Shown one piece after another: positions 23,094 to 31,249 of a DNA stretch of 52,063 nucleotides. The stretch comes from Chloroflexota bacterium (lineage in GTDB: Bacteria; Chloroflexota; UBA11872), in assembly GCA_028873795.1 (NCBI GenBank), contig JAPPNP010000032.1, positions 1 through 52,063 on the forward strand, read 5' to 3'. The position numbers and the translations under genes were made by a program. Positions within the stretch are counted from its first letter, which is position 1. Each line of letters starts with the position of its first letter. The notes under the pieces were generated by a model. It searched no databases. It worked only from the letters and a program-made list of their open reading frames with translations, and was not told where the DNA came from.

Positions 23094-24578
23094 TCATCCT
23101 CCTTTGGCGTCAATCGCGGCTACTACATCATCAATGGTGGCGCATTTTTCAACCAGGGTGCTGAGCCGGTCGATTTCGGGTCCCGCGACCTCGGGCAGCC
23201 GCACCGTGACGTCAACGCCATTGCCGCGCAAGTGCACGCGGTCCCACTCCATGGCGGCGACCGCCGGTCCAAACTTGGCCAGCAGCTTGCCCCGCACGGC
23301 GGCCCGGGTTCCTGACGGCGGCGTGGTGCGGGCCGCCTCCACCTGCGCCGGCGTCACCAGCGTGCGCATGCGTCCGGCATCCGTTAGCCACTGATGCACG
23401 CTGAGCGTCGGGTCCAGCAGGTGATAGCCAAAGTCGATGCGCCGCGCTTCGTCGGGCCCTGGGCCGAGCTCCCGCAGCAGCGCCAGCTTGGCCGCCCAGT
23501 CGACTCGGTCGGACACCGACGTTGCGTCGGCTCGCAGGTCGGCCAGCACCTGTCGCCACTCATCCAGCACCCAGTCAGTCTCGGCGTCGCGTCCCCGAAA
23601 GCCCTCGCATGCGCTCAGCCACCACTGTTGAATGTCGAGCGGTGAAACGTCGAGACCGTCGTCGAGCGTGACCACGTCCCCCAGCGAGAGATCGTGCGAG
23701 ACCTGCCGGACCGCGGCCACGGGATCGCGCAGCCGGACGGGCGCGCGCCAGCCGGCCTCAACCGCGTCGAGCACCAGCGCCGTTGTGGCGGCTTTCATGC
23801 CCGTCGCCCACTCGCTGCGGTTGGCGTCGCCGGCGATCACGTGCAGCCGCCGGTAGCGGGTGCGATCGGCGTGCGGTTCATCGCGCGTGTTGAAGATGGG
23901 CCGCCGGGTCGTCGTGTTGATGCCCACCACCGTTTCGAAAAAGTCGGCGCGCTGGGACAGCTGCAACGCGCCGGCATTTCCGCCCTCGATGCCCACGCGA
24001 CCCGCGCCGGCGAAGACCTGCCGTGTCGCCAGGAAGGGAACCAGCGCGTTGACGAGATCGTCGAGGGGCACCTCGCGCAGTGTCAGGTAGTTCTCGTGGC
24101 AGCCGTAGCTACGCCCGTGATAGTCGGTGTTGTTCTTGACCAGGCGCACCCGGCCCCCGTCCAGGCGCGCGTTGTGCGCCTGTTCCGCCGCATGCATCAG
24201 CGCCTCGCCCGCGCGGTCCTGCGCCACCAGGTCCGTCACGGTGCGGCAGGCGTCGGTGCAGTACTCGGGGTGGTTGTGATCGTTATAGAGCCGAGCCCCA
24301 TTCAGCAGCACGGTGTCGGCCAGCAGCTCCTCGCGGGTCATGCGCGAGCTCTGGGCGGTGGATCCCAGGTGGTCGTTCGGATCGTGCTCCAGGGCATCCA
24401 CGCGACTCCCACGCAGGTCGCGCCGCGGGTCCTCGTCGGTGTAGTCCCAGCCGCGAAACGCAACCGGCAGAGGCGCCGCGTGAATCAGCATCGCCGACTC
24501 GAACGCGAAGTCGGGCGGTCCGGCAAACCCCTCGCAGTTGAGGCCGTATTCCGTCTCGATCCCGACCGGCCGGTTCAT
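23094..24578 (-). CDS. dop: Dop-like Pup amidase/depupylase, 494 aa
   Basis: Same fold as PafA but Dop type: GIETEYGLNC at the start, the Dop-specific loop WDYTDEDPRRDLRG (about 44-57), LLNGARLYNDHNHPEYCTDAC with Asp100 in the catalytic position, RLVKNNTDYHGRSYGCHENY, SQRADFFE, NTRDEPHADRTRYRRLHVIAGDANRSEWATGMK and a C-terminal AMEWDRVHL...VTVRLPEV. It removes Pup from proteins; deamidation would be unnecessary for a Gly-Gly-Glu Pup. Its last codons carry the AGGAGG for the pup-like gene. It starts 19 bp after the upstream gene. Confidence 0.9.
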   Translation of the reverse strand: MNRPVGIETEYGLNCEGFAGPPDFAFESAMLIHAAPLPVAFRGWDYTDEDPRRDLRGSRVDALEHDPNDHLGSTAQSSRMTREELLADTVLLNGARLYNDHNHPEYCTDACRTVTDLVAQDRAGEALMHAAEQAHNARLDGGRVRLVKNNTDYHGRSYGCHENYLTLREVPLDDLVNALVPFLATRQVFAGAGRVGIEGGNAGALQLSQRADFFETVVGINTTTRRPIFNTRDEPHADRTRYRRLHVIAGDANRSEWATGMKAATTALVLDAVEAGWRAPVRLRDPVAAVRQVSHDLSLGDVVTLDDGLDVSPLDIQQWWLSACEGFRGRDAETDWVLDEWRQVLADLRADATSVSDRVDWAAKLALLRELGPGPDEARRIDFGYHLLDPTLSVHQWLTDAGRMRTLVTPAQVEAARTTPPSGTRAAVRGKLLAKFGPAVAAMEWDRVHLRGNGVDVTVRLPEVAGPEIDRLSTLVEKCATIDDVVAAIDAKGG

Positions 24579-24597
24579 CCCGCGGCTCCGTTGCTCG

Positions 24598-25554
24598 CTA
24601 GTCCCCGATACAGGTTCCGACGCCCGCGGCCACGGCGCGTTCGAGCACCACCTGGCCGAGCGCGATGTCCCACAGCGCGATGCCCTGCGACTCGAACAGG
24701 GTGACCTCGTCCGGGCTGGTGCGACCGGGCGCGCGACCGGCGACGACTTGGCCGAACTCGACCGCCTCGCCCCACTGGAAGGCTCCGTCCTCGACGGCGC
24801 AGATCAGGTCGCCGCATTCGATCTTCGCGCCTTCCAGGTCGTCCACGAACACGCGGTCGGCGCGGGCAACCGCGGCGCTGTCCAACTCTCGATGCTGCGG
24901 GTGGTTGGTACCCATGGCGATGATGTGGGCGCCGCGTCCAATCCAGTCGGCCTCGATGACGGGATCGGCGGCGTTGGTGGCCGTGATGACGACCTGCGCG
25001 CCGCGCACCGCCGCCTCGGCCGTGGCTGCCGGCTCCAGGTCGGCCGGCAACGTGGGCGACGTCTCCTCGATGAACTGCTGAACGTTCGCCGGATCGCGCG
25101 AGAACACGCGCACCCGCGCCGACGGCTGCACGGCGCATACCGCCTCGAGCTGCGTGCGCGCCTGCCGGCCGGTGCCGATGATTCCGATGGCCTGGACCTC
25201 CGGCGGCGCCAGGTATTTCACCGAAACCCCGCTCGCGGCGCCGGTGCGGAGACCGCTCAGGCGCCCGGCTTCGATGACGGCGCTGAGAGATCCGTTGGCC
25301 GCGTCGAACAGCACCACCACGAAGCTGATGCCCCCGCCCGGAACGGTCGGATAGAGCTTGGCGCCCAGGACTCCCAGATCGGGGTCGGCCGCCCCCATGA
25401 GCTGCAGCGCGCCCCGCGCCGTGCGGGCGCGGCGGCGTCCCACGTTCGCCGACCTCCCGCGGCCCTGCCGCTCGAACGACGCCTCGATCACGCGCAGCGC
25501 CAGGTCCATGTCGGCCAGGCGATCAACGTCCGCTTCGGTCAAATACCTCGCCAT
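24598..25554 (-). CDS. Ornithine cyclodeaminase/mu-crystallin family, 318 aa
   Basis: NAD(P)-binding Rossmann enzyme: N-terminal LALRVIEASFERQGRG, substrate-loop GRLSGLRTGAASGVSVKYLA, dinucleotide motif IGIIGTGRQARTQLEAV and DLEGAKIECGDL, AVEFGQVVAGRAPGR near the C-terminus. The family includes ornithine cyclodeaminase, alanine dehydrogenase and ketimine reductase-like enzymes; this one cannot be assigned. It is the first gene of the operon leading into dop-pup-pafA (19-bp gap). Start ATG at 25554. Confidence 0.88.
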   Translation of the reverse strand: MARYLTEADVDRLADMDLALRVIEASFERQGRGRSANVGRRRARTARGALQLMGAADPDLGVLGAKLYPTVPGGGISFVVVLFDAANGSLSAVIEAGRLSGLRTGAASGVSVKYLAPPEVQAIGIIGTGRQARTQLEAVCAVQPSARVRVFSRDPANVQQFIEETSPTLPADLEPAATAEAAVRGAQVVITATNAADPVIEADWIGRGAHIIAMGTNHPQHRELDSAAVARADRVFVDDLEGAKIECGDLICAVEDGAFQWGEAVEFGQVVAGRAPGRTSPDEVTLFESQGIALWDIALGQVVLERAVAAGVGTCIGD

Positions 25555-25621
25555 GTCGCTCCGTCCGTCTCACGTCGGGTTTGCCACCCGCGGGGCCGCA
25601 GCCGACCATGCCGCGAACGCC

Positions 25622-26521
25622 ATGGGCTTTCTCGTCGCGCACATTCTATTCGTGGTGGGCTTTGCGCTCGCCCTGCGCCGGGCGCAGACCCGCGGCTACG
25701 ACTTCTTCCTCATGACGGGGACGAACTACGCGACCGGCCTGGTCATCGGCGTCCTGTGGCTGGCCATTGCCGGAACCGCGACCGTCGACGCCCCGACCGT
25801 GCTGCTGGGGATCGTGCAGGGCGCGCGCTTCTCGCTGGCGGTCGTGGCCATCTATCTGCTGCTCGTGCGCACGGGTGTCGGCATTACCTTCGTGCTGCTG
25901 CGGATGTCGGTCATCGTGCCCACGGTGGCCTCGATCGTGTGGTTTGGTGAACGACCCGACCCGCCGACCGTGGTGGGCATTGCGCTGCTGCTGGGCGCCC
26001 TGCCGTTTCTCACGCGCAGCGGCCGCAGCGAGGACGCCCAGCTGCGCGTGTGGTGGTACTGGCCGGTGGTCATCGGCACGCTCGCCGTCACCGGCGCCGG
26101 CCTCATCGCCGCCAAGGCGTTCGTCGAGGTCGCCCCTATCGAAAACCTGCCGCTCTACGCCACGTCGACCTTCGCCGCCGCCACGGCCATCGCGCTGGCG
26201 ACCTATGCCATGCGTCGGCGCATTCAGGCGGCGCCTCCCCCCGCGATCGACGATTCCATGCCGCTCGGGTTCGGGCGCAGCTTCTTCCGCGAACCCCTGG
26301 CTCTCGGGGTCGTGACGGGCGGCGTCAACATGGGGCAGCTAGTGCTTATTCTGCTGGCGCTGCGGGACGTCCCCGGCACCATAGTGTTTCCCGCCCAGAG
26401 CGCGGGCTCCGCGCTGCTCACCATCGCCGCGGGCTACCTGCTGTGGCACGAGCGACACAGCCGCGGCACCCTGGCTGGAGCGGGACTGGCAGCGGTCGGG
26501 CTGGTGCTCGTCAGCATTTGA
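25622..26521 (+). CDS. DMT/EamA-like transporter, 299 aa
   Basis: Multiple hydrophobic helices (about nine or ten) with two internally related halves: FLVAHILFVVGFALALRR at the start, IVWFGERPDPPTVVGIALLLGALPF in the first half and TIVFPAQSAGSALLTIAAGYLLWHERHSRGTLAGAGLAAVGLVLVSI at the end, the EamA arrangement. The exported or imported metabolite is unknown. I choose the ATG at 25622; an upstream in-frame ATG at 25553 would overlap the divergent gene start. Confidence 0.75.
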   Translation: MGFLVAHILFVVGFALALRRAQTRGYDFFLMTGTNYATGLVIGVLWLAIAGTATVDAPTVLLGIVQGARFSLAVVAIYLLLVRTGVGITFVLLRMSVIVPTVASIVWFGERPDPPTVVGIALLLGALPFLTRSGRSEDAQLRVWWYWPVVIGTLAVTGAGLIAAKAFVEVAPIENLPLYATSTFAAATAIALATYAMRRRIQAAPPPAIDDSMPLGFGRSFFREPLALGVVTGGVNMGQLVLILLALRDVPGTIVFPAQSAGSALLTIAAGYLLWHERHSRGTLAGAGLAAVGLVLVSI

Positions 26522-26533
26522 ACCGAGCTGCGT

Positions 26534-26561
26534 CTAGCCGCCCTGCGCGTTGGGCGGCTAG
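26534..26561. terminator. Strong hairpin after the transporter gene
   Basis: CTAGCCGCCC (26534-26543) pairs perfectly with GGGCGGCTAG (26552-26561) across an 8-nt loop, just after the TGA of the transporter gene and 32 bp before the next ATG. It lacks a clear T-run. Confidence 0.6.
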
Positions 26562-26593
26562 CCTACGCCTGTCGGCTTTCCTGGAAGCAGCGC

Positions 26594-27736
26594 ATGAAGA
26601 TCACCAAGCTGCAATGCGATTTCATCTGGACCGGCAGCCGCAACTGGCTCATCGTGCGCGTGCACACGGACGCGGGCATCACCGGCATCGGCGAGGCCTT
26701 TCCGATCGGACCCGATCGCGCCATTGCCGAAACGGTCGACTACTTCCAGTCGTGGATCGAGGGCTGGGACCCCTTCGACATCGAGCGCGTCTGGCACGAG
26801 CTCTACGCCGGCAGCCGCTTCCCCACCGGCTCGATCATCACGTCGGCCATCAGCGGCATCGATCAGGCGCTCTGGGACATCAAGGGCCGGGCGCTCGGCG
26901 TGCCCGTGTTCGAACTGCTTGGCGGCAAGGTGCGCGACCGCATTCGCGTCTACCAGTCGCCCGAGGGCGAGACGCCCGCCGCGCTTGCGGACGACGCGCG
27001 ACGCCTGGTCGAGCGCTACGGCTTCACCGCGCTCAAGATCGGCCCCTTCGCTGCGGCCGCGGACACCTGGCCGTGGAGCCGGCAGGTCGATAGCGCCGAA
27101 GAGCGCCTGGCGGCCGTGCGCGACGCCGTGGGTCCCGATATCGACATCGGCGTCGATCCCCACGCCAAGATCTTTGAGCCGATGCGCGCGTTGGAGATGG
27201 CCGAGCGCCTCAAGCCCTATCGCCCGATGTTCTTCGAGGAGCCGGTGCGCCCCGAGAACTTCGAGGCCCTGGCCAAGCTCACCGCCAAGAGCCCCATACC
27301 CATCGCCACCGGCGAGGCCGTCTTCACCAAGTTCCAATTCCGCGATCTGCTGGCGACGGGCGCCGCCGACATCATCCAGCCCGACATGGCCGCGACCGGC
27401 GGGCTGACGGAAATGAAGAAGATCGCCGCCATGGCCGAGGCGCACTATGTCAGCGTGGCGCCCCACAACCCGCTGGGACCCCTGGCGACCACGTCCAACG
27501 TGCACTTCGCCGCCACGGCGCCCAACTTCCTCATACTCGAGTATCACGCCGACGACGTGGGCCTGCGCGCCGAAATCCTGCACGAGCCGCTGAAGCTGGA
27601 GGACGGCTACGTCGTGCTGCCCGACGCGCCGGGCCTGGGCGTCGAGCTTAATGAGGAGGTGTTCGAGAAGTATCCCTACCGCCCCTGGCGCCGCGGCCGC
27701 CCCACAAAGTCCGACGGGATGCTGGCGTTTATCTAG
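26594..27736 (+). CDS. Mandelate racemase/muconate lactonising family (sugar-acid dehydratase), 380 aa
   Basis: Enolase-superfamily acid-sugar dehydratase type. GITGIGEAFPIG in the N-terminal cap, the AALKIGPF region (KxK-like, Lys in ALKIG), IDIGVDPHAK with metal Asp, FFEEPVRPEN with metal Glu, IATGEAVFTKFQF with metal Glu, APHNPLGP with the His acid-base, and ILEYHADD. The HNPLGP motif resembles galactonate dehydratase, so dehydration of a sugar acid is the best guess. Begins MKITKLQCDF at the ATG 26594. Usual length. Confidence 0.9.
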   Translation: MKITKLQCDFIWTGSRNWLIVRVHTDAGITGIGEAFPIGPDRAIAETVDYFQSWIEGWDPFDIERVWHELYAGSRFPTGSIITSAISGIDQALWDIKGRALGVPVFELLGGKVRDRIRVYQSPEGETPAALADDARRLVERYGFTALKIGPFAAAADTWPWSRQVDSAEERLAAVRDAVGPDIDIGVDPHAKIFEPMRALEMAERLKPYRPMFFEEPVRPENFEALAKLTAKSPIPIATGEAVFTKFQFRDLLATGAADIIQPDMAATGGLTEMKKIAAMAEAHYVSVAPHNPLGPLATTSNVHFAATAPNFLILEYHADDVGLRAEILHEPLKLEDGYVVLPDAPGLGVELNEEVFEKYPYRPWRRGRPTKSDGMLAFI

Positions 27737-28231
27737 AACGAAAGGCGGAGCGGACCGATTCCCTCTCCCACAGAACACCTTTGCGTAACCCCTCGGTCAT
27801 TCCCGCGAAGGCGGGAATCCACCCTTCACTGAATCTGGGAGCTGGCGGGACTCCTACGACCAACCGTCGTCCGACCGGATTCTGCAAAGGTCTTCGAAGG
27901 CGGGAATCCACCCTTCATTGAACCTGAGGGCGGACGGGATGCGCCCATGTCGAATCCCGGGCTGCACGCAGCCCCGGCCACCGGACTCCGAAGACTTCTG
28001 GCGTTGCCTTCGACCCCAAGGCGTGTTGCGAGCCCAACCTGTCATTCCGAACGCAGTGAGGAATCTAAGGGCACGACGCTTTCTCCCATGCCCTTTAGAT
28101 TCCTCGCCTGCGGCTCGGAATGACTGTGGATGATCCGGCGACAGCGGATTCGACTGGACGCTCGGTGCCGATAAACCTCCGGTGTGCTCACGCTGCTTGT
28201 CGCACCTGCCCCGACGTAGGGCTCTTGCTGC
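27737..28231. other. Repeat-dense intergenic region
   Basis: No gene is apparent. It holds CATTCCCGCG-type REP copies (27796-27830 and 27896-27950), the right half of the CCGGTGGCC element (27957-27986) and a full inverted-repeat element at 28041-28124. The remaining sequence has no recognisable feature. Confidence 0.6.
28041..28124. repeat. 84-bp inverted-repeat element (CATTCCGA type)
   Basis: GTCATTCCGA (28041-28050) and TCGGAATGAC (28115-28124) are perfect inverted ends. Further in, GAGGAATCTAA pairs with TTAGATTCCTC, giving a long imperfect stem with a roughly 20-nt loop. This type of repeat is widespread in bacterial genomes; here it is intergenic and does not encode anything. Confidence 0.65.
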
Positions 28232-29410
28232 CTACTTCGCCAAGGCCTCCCGCACCAGCCCGCCAATCTGCCGCAGGGTTTCCGGCCGCAGCAGCCCGAA
28301 GTTGTAGACCCCCACGCGGTCGACGCGTAGCCGTGCGATGCGGTCGAGCCGCGCGGCGAATCCGGGGCCGCCGGGGTCAAATTCATCGGAGCCCCACAGC
28401 ATGACCACCAGCTCGATCTCGCGCCGGGCCGACCGCGCCAGCGCCGCCTGCCGCTTGGCCTCGTCGGATTCGTCCGTCGGGTCCGGCAGCAGCAGGCCAT
28501 CGATCCGCTCCAGCAGGTCGGCCAGGCGCAGACCGGTGGCGCCCCAGCCAGTCGCTGCGTGCGTCAGACTCAGGCGCGTTCCCGTCCCTCGCAACGCCCG
28601 TTGCACGCCTTCCACCACGCGCGTCGCCGATTGCTCGCGGGATTCCAGGTAGCCGCGCAACTCCTCGTCGGAATCGACGCGCGCCGCGATGGTGGCTTCG
28701 AGGTCGTCGGATTCCTGTCGTCGCGAGAGGCGATCGCGCAGCTCCCGCGCCACGCGCTCCCGCACCTCCACGGCGTCCACGCCGTGCGTTCGCGCCGCGG
28801 TCAGGCAGTTCTCACAGAAGCACAGGCCGGCTAGAAACCGCGTCCACGGATCGAAGTCGATCAGAATGCGCTCGCGCACCCACCCGTAGGCGAACTCCGC
28901 GTGCCCCGGTCGCTCCAGCAGCGCGCTGTTCACCGGGTATTGATCGCAGAGATCGGCAACGAGCGCGGCCAGGTACTCCTGCACGTCCGGGCTCGCCGGG
29001 CACGTGGTGGCAAAGCTGCGCGCGCCGAAGGCGTTCTCCACCGCCGTGTCCGGATAGGCGCGGGCGATCCAGGGCTGGAACATGCCGATGACCCAGGCGT
29101 TGAGCTCGATGCCGTTCGACGCGGCGTGCTCGGCGGCCTGCGCGTAGGCGCCCAGCACCGCCGGCTCATCGAAGACGCGGGGTTTGATGCGGCCATACCG
29201 CTCCGCGCGGGCCGGAAAGTACACCGCGCCCTGCTCGGAGTAGTGAATCGACCGCTGCAGGTTGCGCGGCGCGAACGTGGAGATCGCGTGGTAGTTGGGG
29301 CACAGCTCGATCGCGTCGAAGCCCGCGTCGCGCAACCAGTCCAACGCCGCCGCCACGCCCTCGTCGGCCAGGTCCCAGGGATAGGCCCAGACGGATAGTC
29401 GGCGACGCAT
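28232..29410 (-). CDS. Uncharacterised TIM-barrel-like protein, 392 aa
   Basis: Reads like a glycoside-hydrolase-like TIM barrel: LSVWAYPWDLADEGVAAALDWL near the start, DAIELCPNYH, RDLFIDFDPWTRFLAGL-type core, a Cys-rich CFCENC (about 210), LTHAATGWGATGL, and a C-terminal GVYNFGLLRPETLRQIGGLV. No clear family; the CxC..C cluster is seen in several uncharacterised barrels. The ATG at 29410 is behind GAGGAG and is better than an upstream codon at 29437. No signal peptide. Confidence 0.6.
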   Translation of the reverse strand: MRRRLSVWAYPWDLADEGVAAALDWLRDAGFDAIELCPNYHAISTFAPRNLQRSIHYSEQGAVYFPARAERYGRIKPRVFDEPAVLGAYAQAAEHAASNGIELNAWVIGMFQPWIARAYPDTAVENAFGARSFATTCPASPDVQEYLAALVADLCDQYPVNSALLERPGHAEFAYGWVRERILIDFDPWTRFLAGLCFCENCLTAARTHGVDAVEVRERVARELRDRLSRRQESDDLEATIAARVDSDEELRGYLESREQSATRVVEGVQRALRGTGTRLSLTHAATGWGATGLRLADLLERIDGLLLPDPTDESDEAKRQAALARSARREIELVVMLWGSDEFDPGGPGFAARLDRIARLRVDRVGVYNFGLLRPETLRQIGGLVREALAK

Positions 29411-29479
29411 CGTGGTCTCCTCGGCGGTTGCAGCCATATCCTAGGTTGCCAGGCCGTGGCTGCCGTCACCCGTTCTCCG

Positions 29480-29508
29480 TTGCAGGGATGTACCACTTTC
29501 GATACACT
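29480..29508 (+). promoter_or_regulatory. Promoter of the higBA pair, probably leaderless
   Basis: TTGCAG (29480-29485) and TACACT (29503-29508) are 17 nt apart, close to a good housekeeping promoter. The reading frame starts within 20 nt of the -10, so the transcript start probably falls at or before the first GTG. No Shine-Dalgarno is visible. Confidence 0.55.
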
Positions 29509-29867
29509 TGTGGGTGCGCGTGGACCTGAAGCGCGTCCCGGCAGTCTTCTTCCGTTCCCGGACCGGGGCAGAGCCGGTTCGGGAGTGGTTGAGGTCCCTG
29601 GACAAGCAGGATCGGTTCAGGATTGGAACGGATCTCAAGACGGTTGAGTTCGGCTGGCCGATCGGCATGCCGACCTGCCGGCCACTTGGACGGGGCCTTT
29701 ATGAGGTGCGCACGTCCCTGGGCAACAGGATTGCCCGGGTCTTGTTCTGCATCGGAGACGGTCGAATGATCCTGTTGCACGGATTCATCAAGAAAACGCA
29801 GAAGACGCCCAAGGCTGATTTCGACCTCGCACGAGCACGCCAGCGGGCCTGGAAGGACGAATCGTGA
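29508..29867 (+). CDS. higB: HigB/RelE-type toxin, 119 aa
   Basis: RelE/HigB-like mRNA interferase of the phage-Gp49-like group: FFRSRTGAEPVREWLRSLDKQDRFRIGTDLKTVEFG, PTCRPLGRGLYEVRTSL, ARVLFCIGDGRMILLHGFIKKTQKTP, then a basic tail. In this order the toxin precedes its HigA antitoxin, typical of higBA. TTG at 29508 or GTG at 29514/29520 could be the start, because a promoter lies just upstream. Confidence 0.85.
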   Translation: MWVRVDLKRVPAVFFRSRTGAEPVREWLRSLDKQDRFRIGTDLKTVEFGWPIGMPTCRPLGRGLYEVRTSLGNRIARVLFCIGDGRMILLHGFIKKTQKTPKADFDLARARQRAWKDES

Positions 29868-30166
29868 CGAACACGGCCAATCCACATCTCGGTTCTTCTC
29901 TGGACGACCTGCTGAATGCGGACGGCACGCTTGCCGAAGCCGAGGCCGTTGCGGTCAAGCGCGTGATCGCCTGGCAGATCGATCAGGCGATGGCCGCGGA
30001 GCGTCTCGGCAAGGCCGAGATGGCGCGGCGCATGAATACGAGCCGGGCTGCCCTGGACCGCCTGCTCGATCCCGACAACGTCTCGGTGACCCTGCGAACG
30101 CTGCACAAGGCCGCCGCCGCCCTCGACAAGCGACTCCAGATCGGGCTGGTCGATACCGGCGGCTAG
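29864..30166 (+). CDS. higA: HigA-type XRE antitoxin, 100 aa
   Basis: Helix-turn-helix: AERLGKAEMARRMNTSRAALDRLLDPDNVSVTLRTLHKAAAAL (about 42-85). Acts as DNA-binding antitoxin. Starts at GTG 29864 overlapping the toxin stop by 4 bp (GTGA). Confidence 0.88.
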   Translation: MTNTANPHLGSSLDDLLNADGTLAEAEAVAVKRVIAWQIDQAMAAERLGKAEMARRMNTSRAALDRLLDPDNVSVTLRTLHKAAAALDKRLQIGLVDTGG

Positions 30167-30310
30167 GGAAACCCGAGCGCATGCCCATGCTTGCGGAAAC
30201 TGGGCCTGGGGCCTTCGGCACGGGGGCTAGAAGCGAATCTCGGATCAATGCCGGGGCGAGGTCCATAATGGACCGCAGCGCGCGGCCAGACGATTGAAGG
30301 GACCATCCCC
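30167..30310. other. Short intergenic stretch before the aminotransferase gene
   Basis: No gene or strong hairpin repeat is visible here, and I found no convincing promoter. Confidence 0.4.
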
Positions 30311-31249
30311 ATGAACAACGGTCGAACGGTCTTCATGAACGGCCGATTCGTGCCCGAGACTGAGGCGCGGGTGTCGGTGTTCGACTCGGCACTGGTGTGG
30401 GGCGACATGGTGTTCGAGACCACGCGCTCGTTCGGGCACCGGCCCTTCAAGCTGCGCGAGCACCTGGAGCGGCTGAACGCATCCATGACCGCCAGCGACA
30501 TCGACTGCGGCATGACGCTGGACGAGCTGGAGGAAGCCACCGACGAGCTGGTGCGCCGCAACGCCCCGCTCTATCCGCCTGACGTCGACTTCACCATCGT
30601 GCACAACGTGTCACCGGGCGTCTTTGCGTTGTACGCGGACGTCGCGCCCGAGGCCGGACAGCCGACGGTGGCGATCCATACCTGGCCGCTGATTCCCTAT
30701 ATCGGCCCGATGGCCGACTGGTTCGACACCGGCGTGAACGCCCACGTGCCGCGGCAGCATGCGATCCCCGGACGCCTGCTCGATCCCAAGGTCAAGAGCC
30801 GCTCGCGCATGCACTACCGGATGGCGTTCAACGAGGCCCAGCAGCGCGGTGCCGACACCTGGGCCGTGCTGGTCGACGAGGACGGCTACCTCACCGAAGG
30901 GACCGGCTCGAACTTCTTCATCGTCCGCGACGGCGAGCTGCTCACGCCGGAGCCGCGGCACATCCTGCGCGGCGTGACCCGGCAGAGCATTTTGGATCTG
31001 GCCGCCGAAATCGGCGTGCCGACGCGCGAGGCCAACCTCGAGCCCTACGACGTCATCGTGGCGCAGGAGGCGTTCTTCGCCTCCACACCGTTCGTCATGA
31101 TGCCGGCCACGCGCTTCAACGATCGCCCCGTGGGCGACGGCGCCGTGGGCCCGATCACCGCCCGCCTGCTGGATGCCTTCAGCGAAACCGTGGGCGTGGA
31201 CATCGTGGCCCAGGCCAAGCTCTACGGTCAGCGACTTCGCGCCGGCTAG
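30311..31249 (+). CDS. ilvE: Class IV PLP aminotransferase (branched-chain type), 312 aa
   Basis: Fold-type IV enzyme: VSVFDSALVWGDMVFETTRSF, then the PLP Lys in a DPKVKSRSRMHY stretch (Lys162), EDGYLTEGTGSNFFIVRDG, and ILRGVTRQSILDLA. The family includes branched-chain aminotransferase, D-amino-acid transaminase and aminodeoxychorismate lyase; the ilvE symbol is a best guess and D-transaminase is a fair alternative. It ends 1 bp before the convergent aquaporin gene. Confidence 0.8.
   Translation: MNNGRTVFMNGRFVPETEARVSVFDSALVWGDMVFETTRSFGHRPFKLREHLERLNASMTASDIDCGMTLDELEEATDELVRRNAPLYPPDVDFTIVHNVSPGVFALYADVAPEAGQPTVAIHTWPLIPYIGPMADWFDTGVNAHVPRQHAIPGRLLDPKVKSRSRMHYRMAFNEAQQRGADTWAVLVDEDGYLTEGTGSNFFIVRDGELLTPEPRHILRGVTRQSILDLAAEIGVPTREANLEPYDVIVAQEAFFASTPFVMMPATRFNDRPVGDGAVGPITARLLDAFSETVGVDIVAQAKLYGQRLRAG

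Noticed and set aside
23694-24704. Plus-strand frame opposite dop
   Set aside because: No conserved motif, and dop is unmistakable on the other strand.
24538-25950. 470-codon plus-strand frame over the OCD-like gene
   Set aside because: Antisense to a gene with clear Rossmann motifs; the product lacks any domain.
26558-27778. 406-codon minus-strand frame across the enolase-family gene
   Set aside because: Antisense shadow; the plus-strand gene has all its catalytic motifs.
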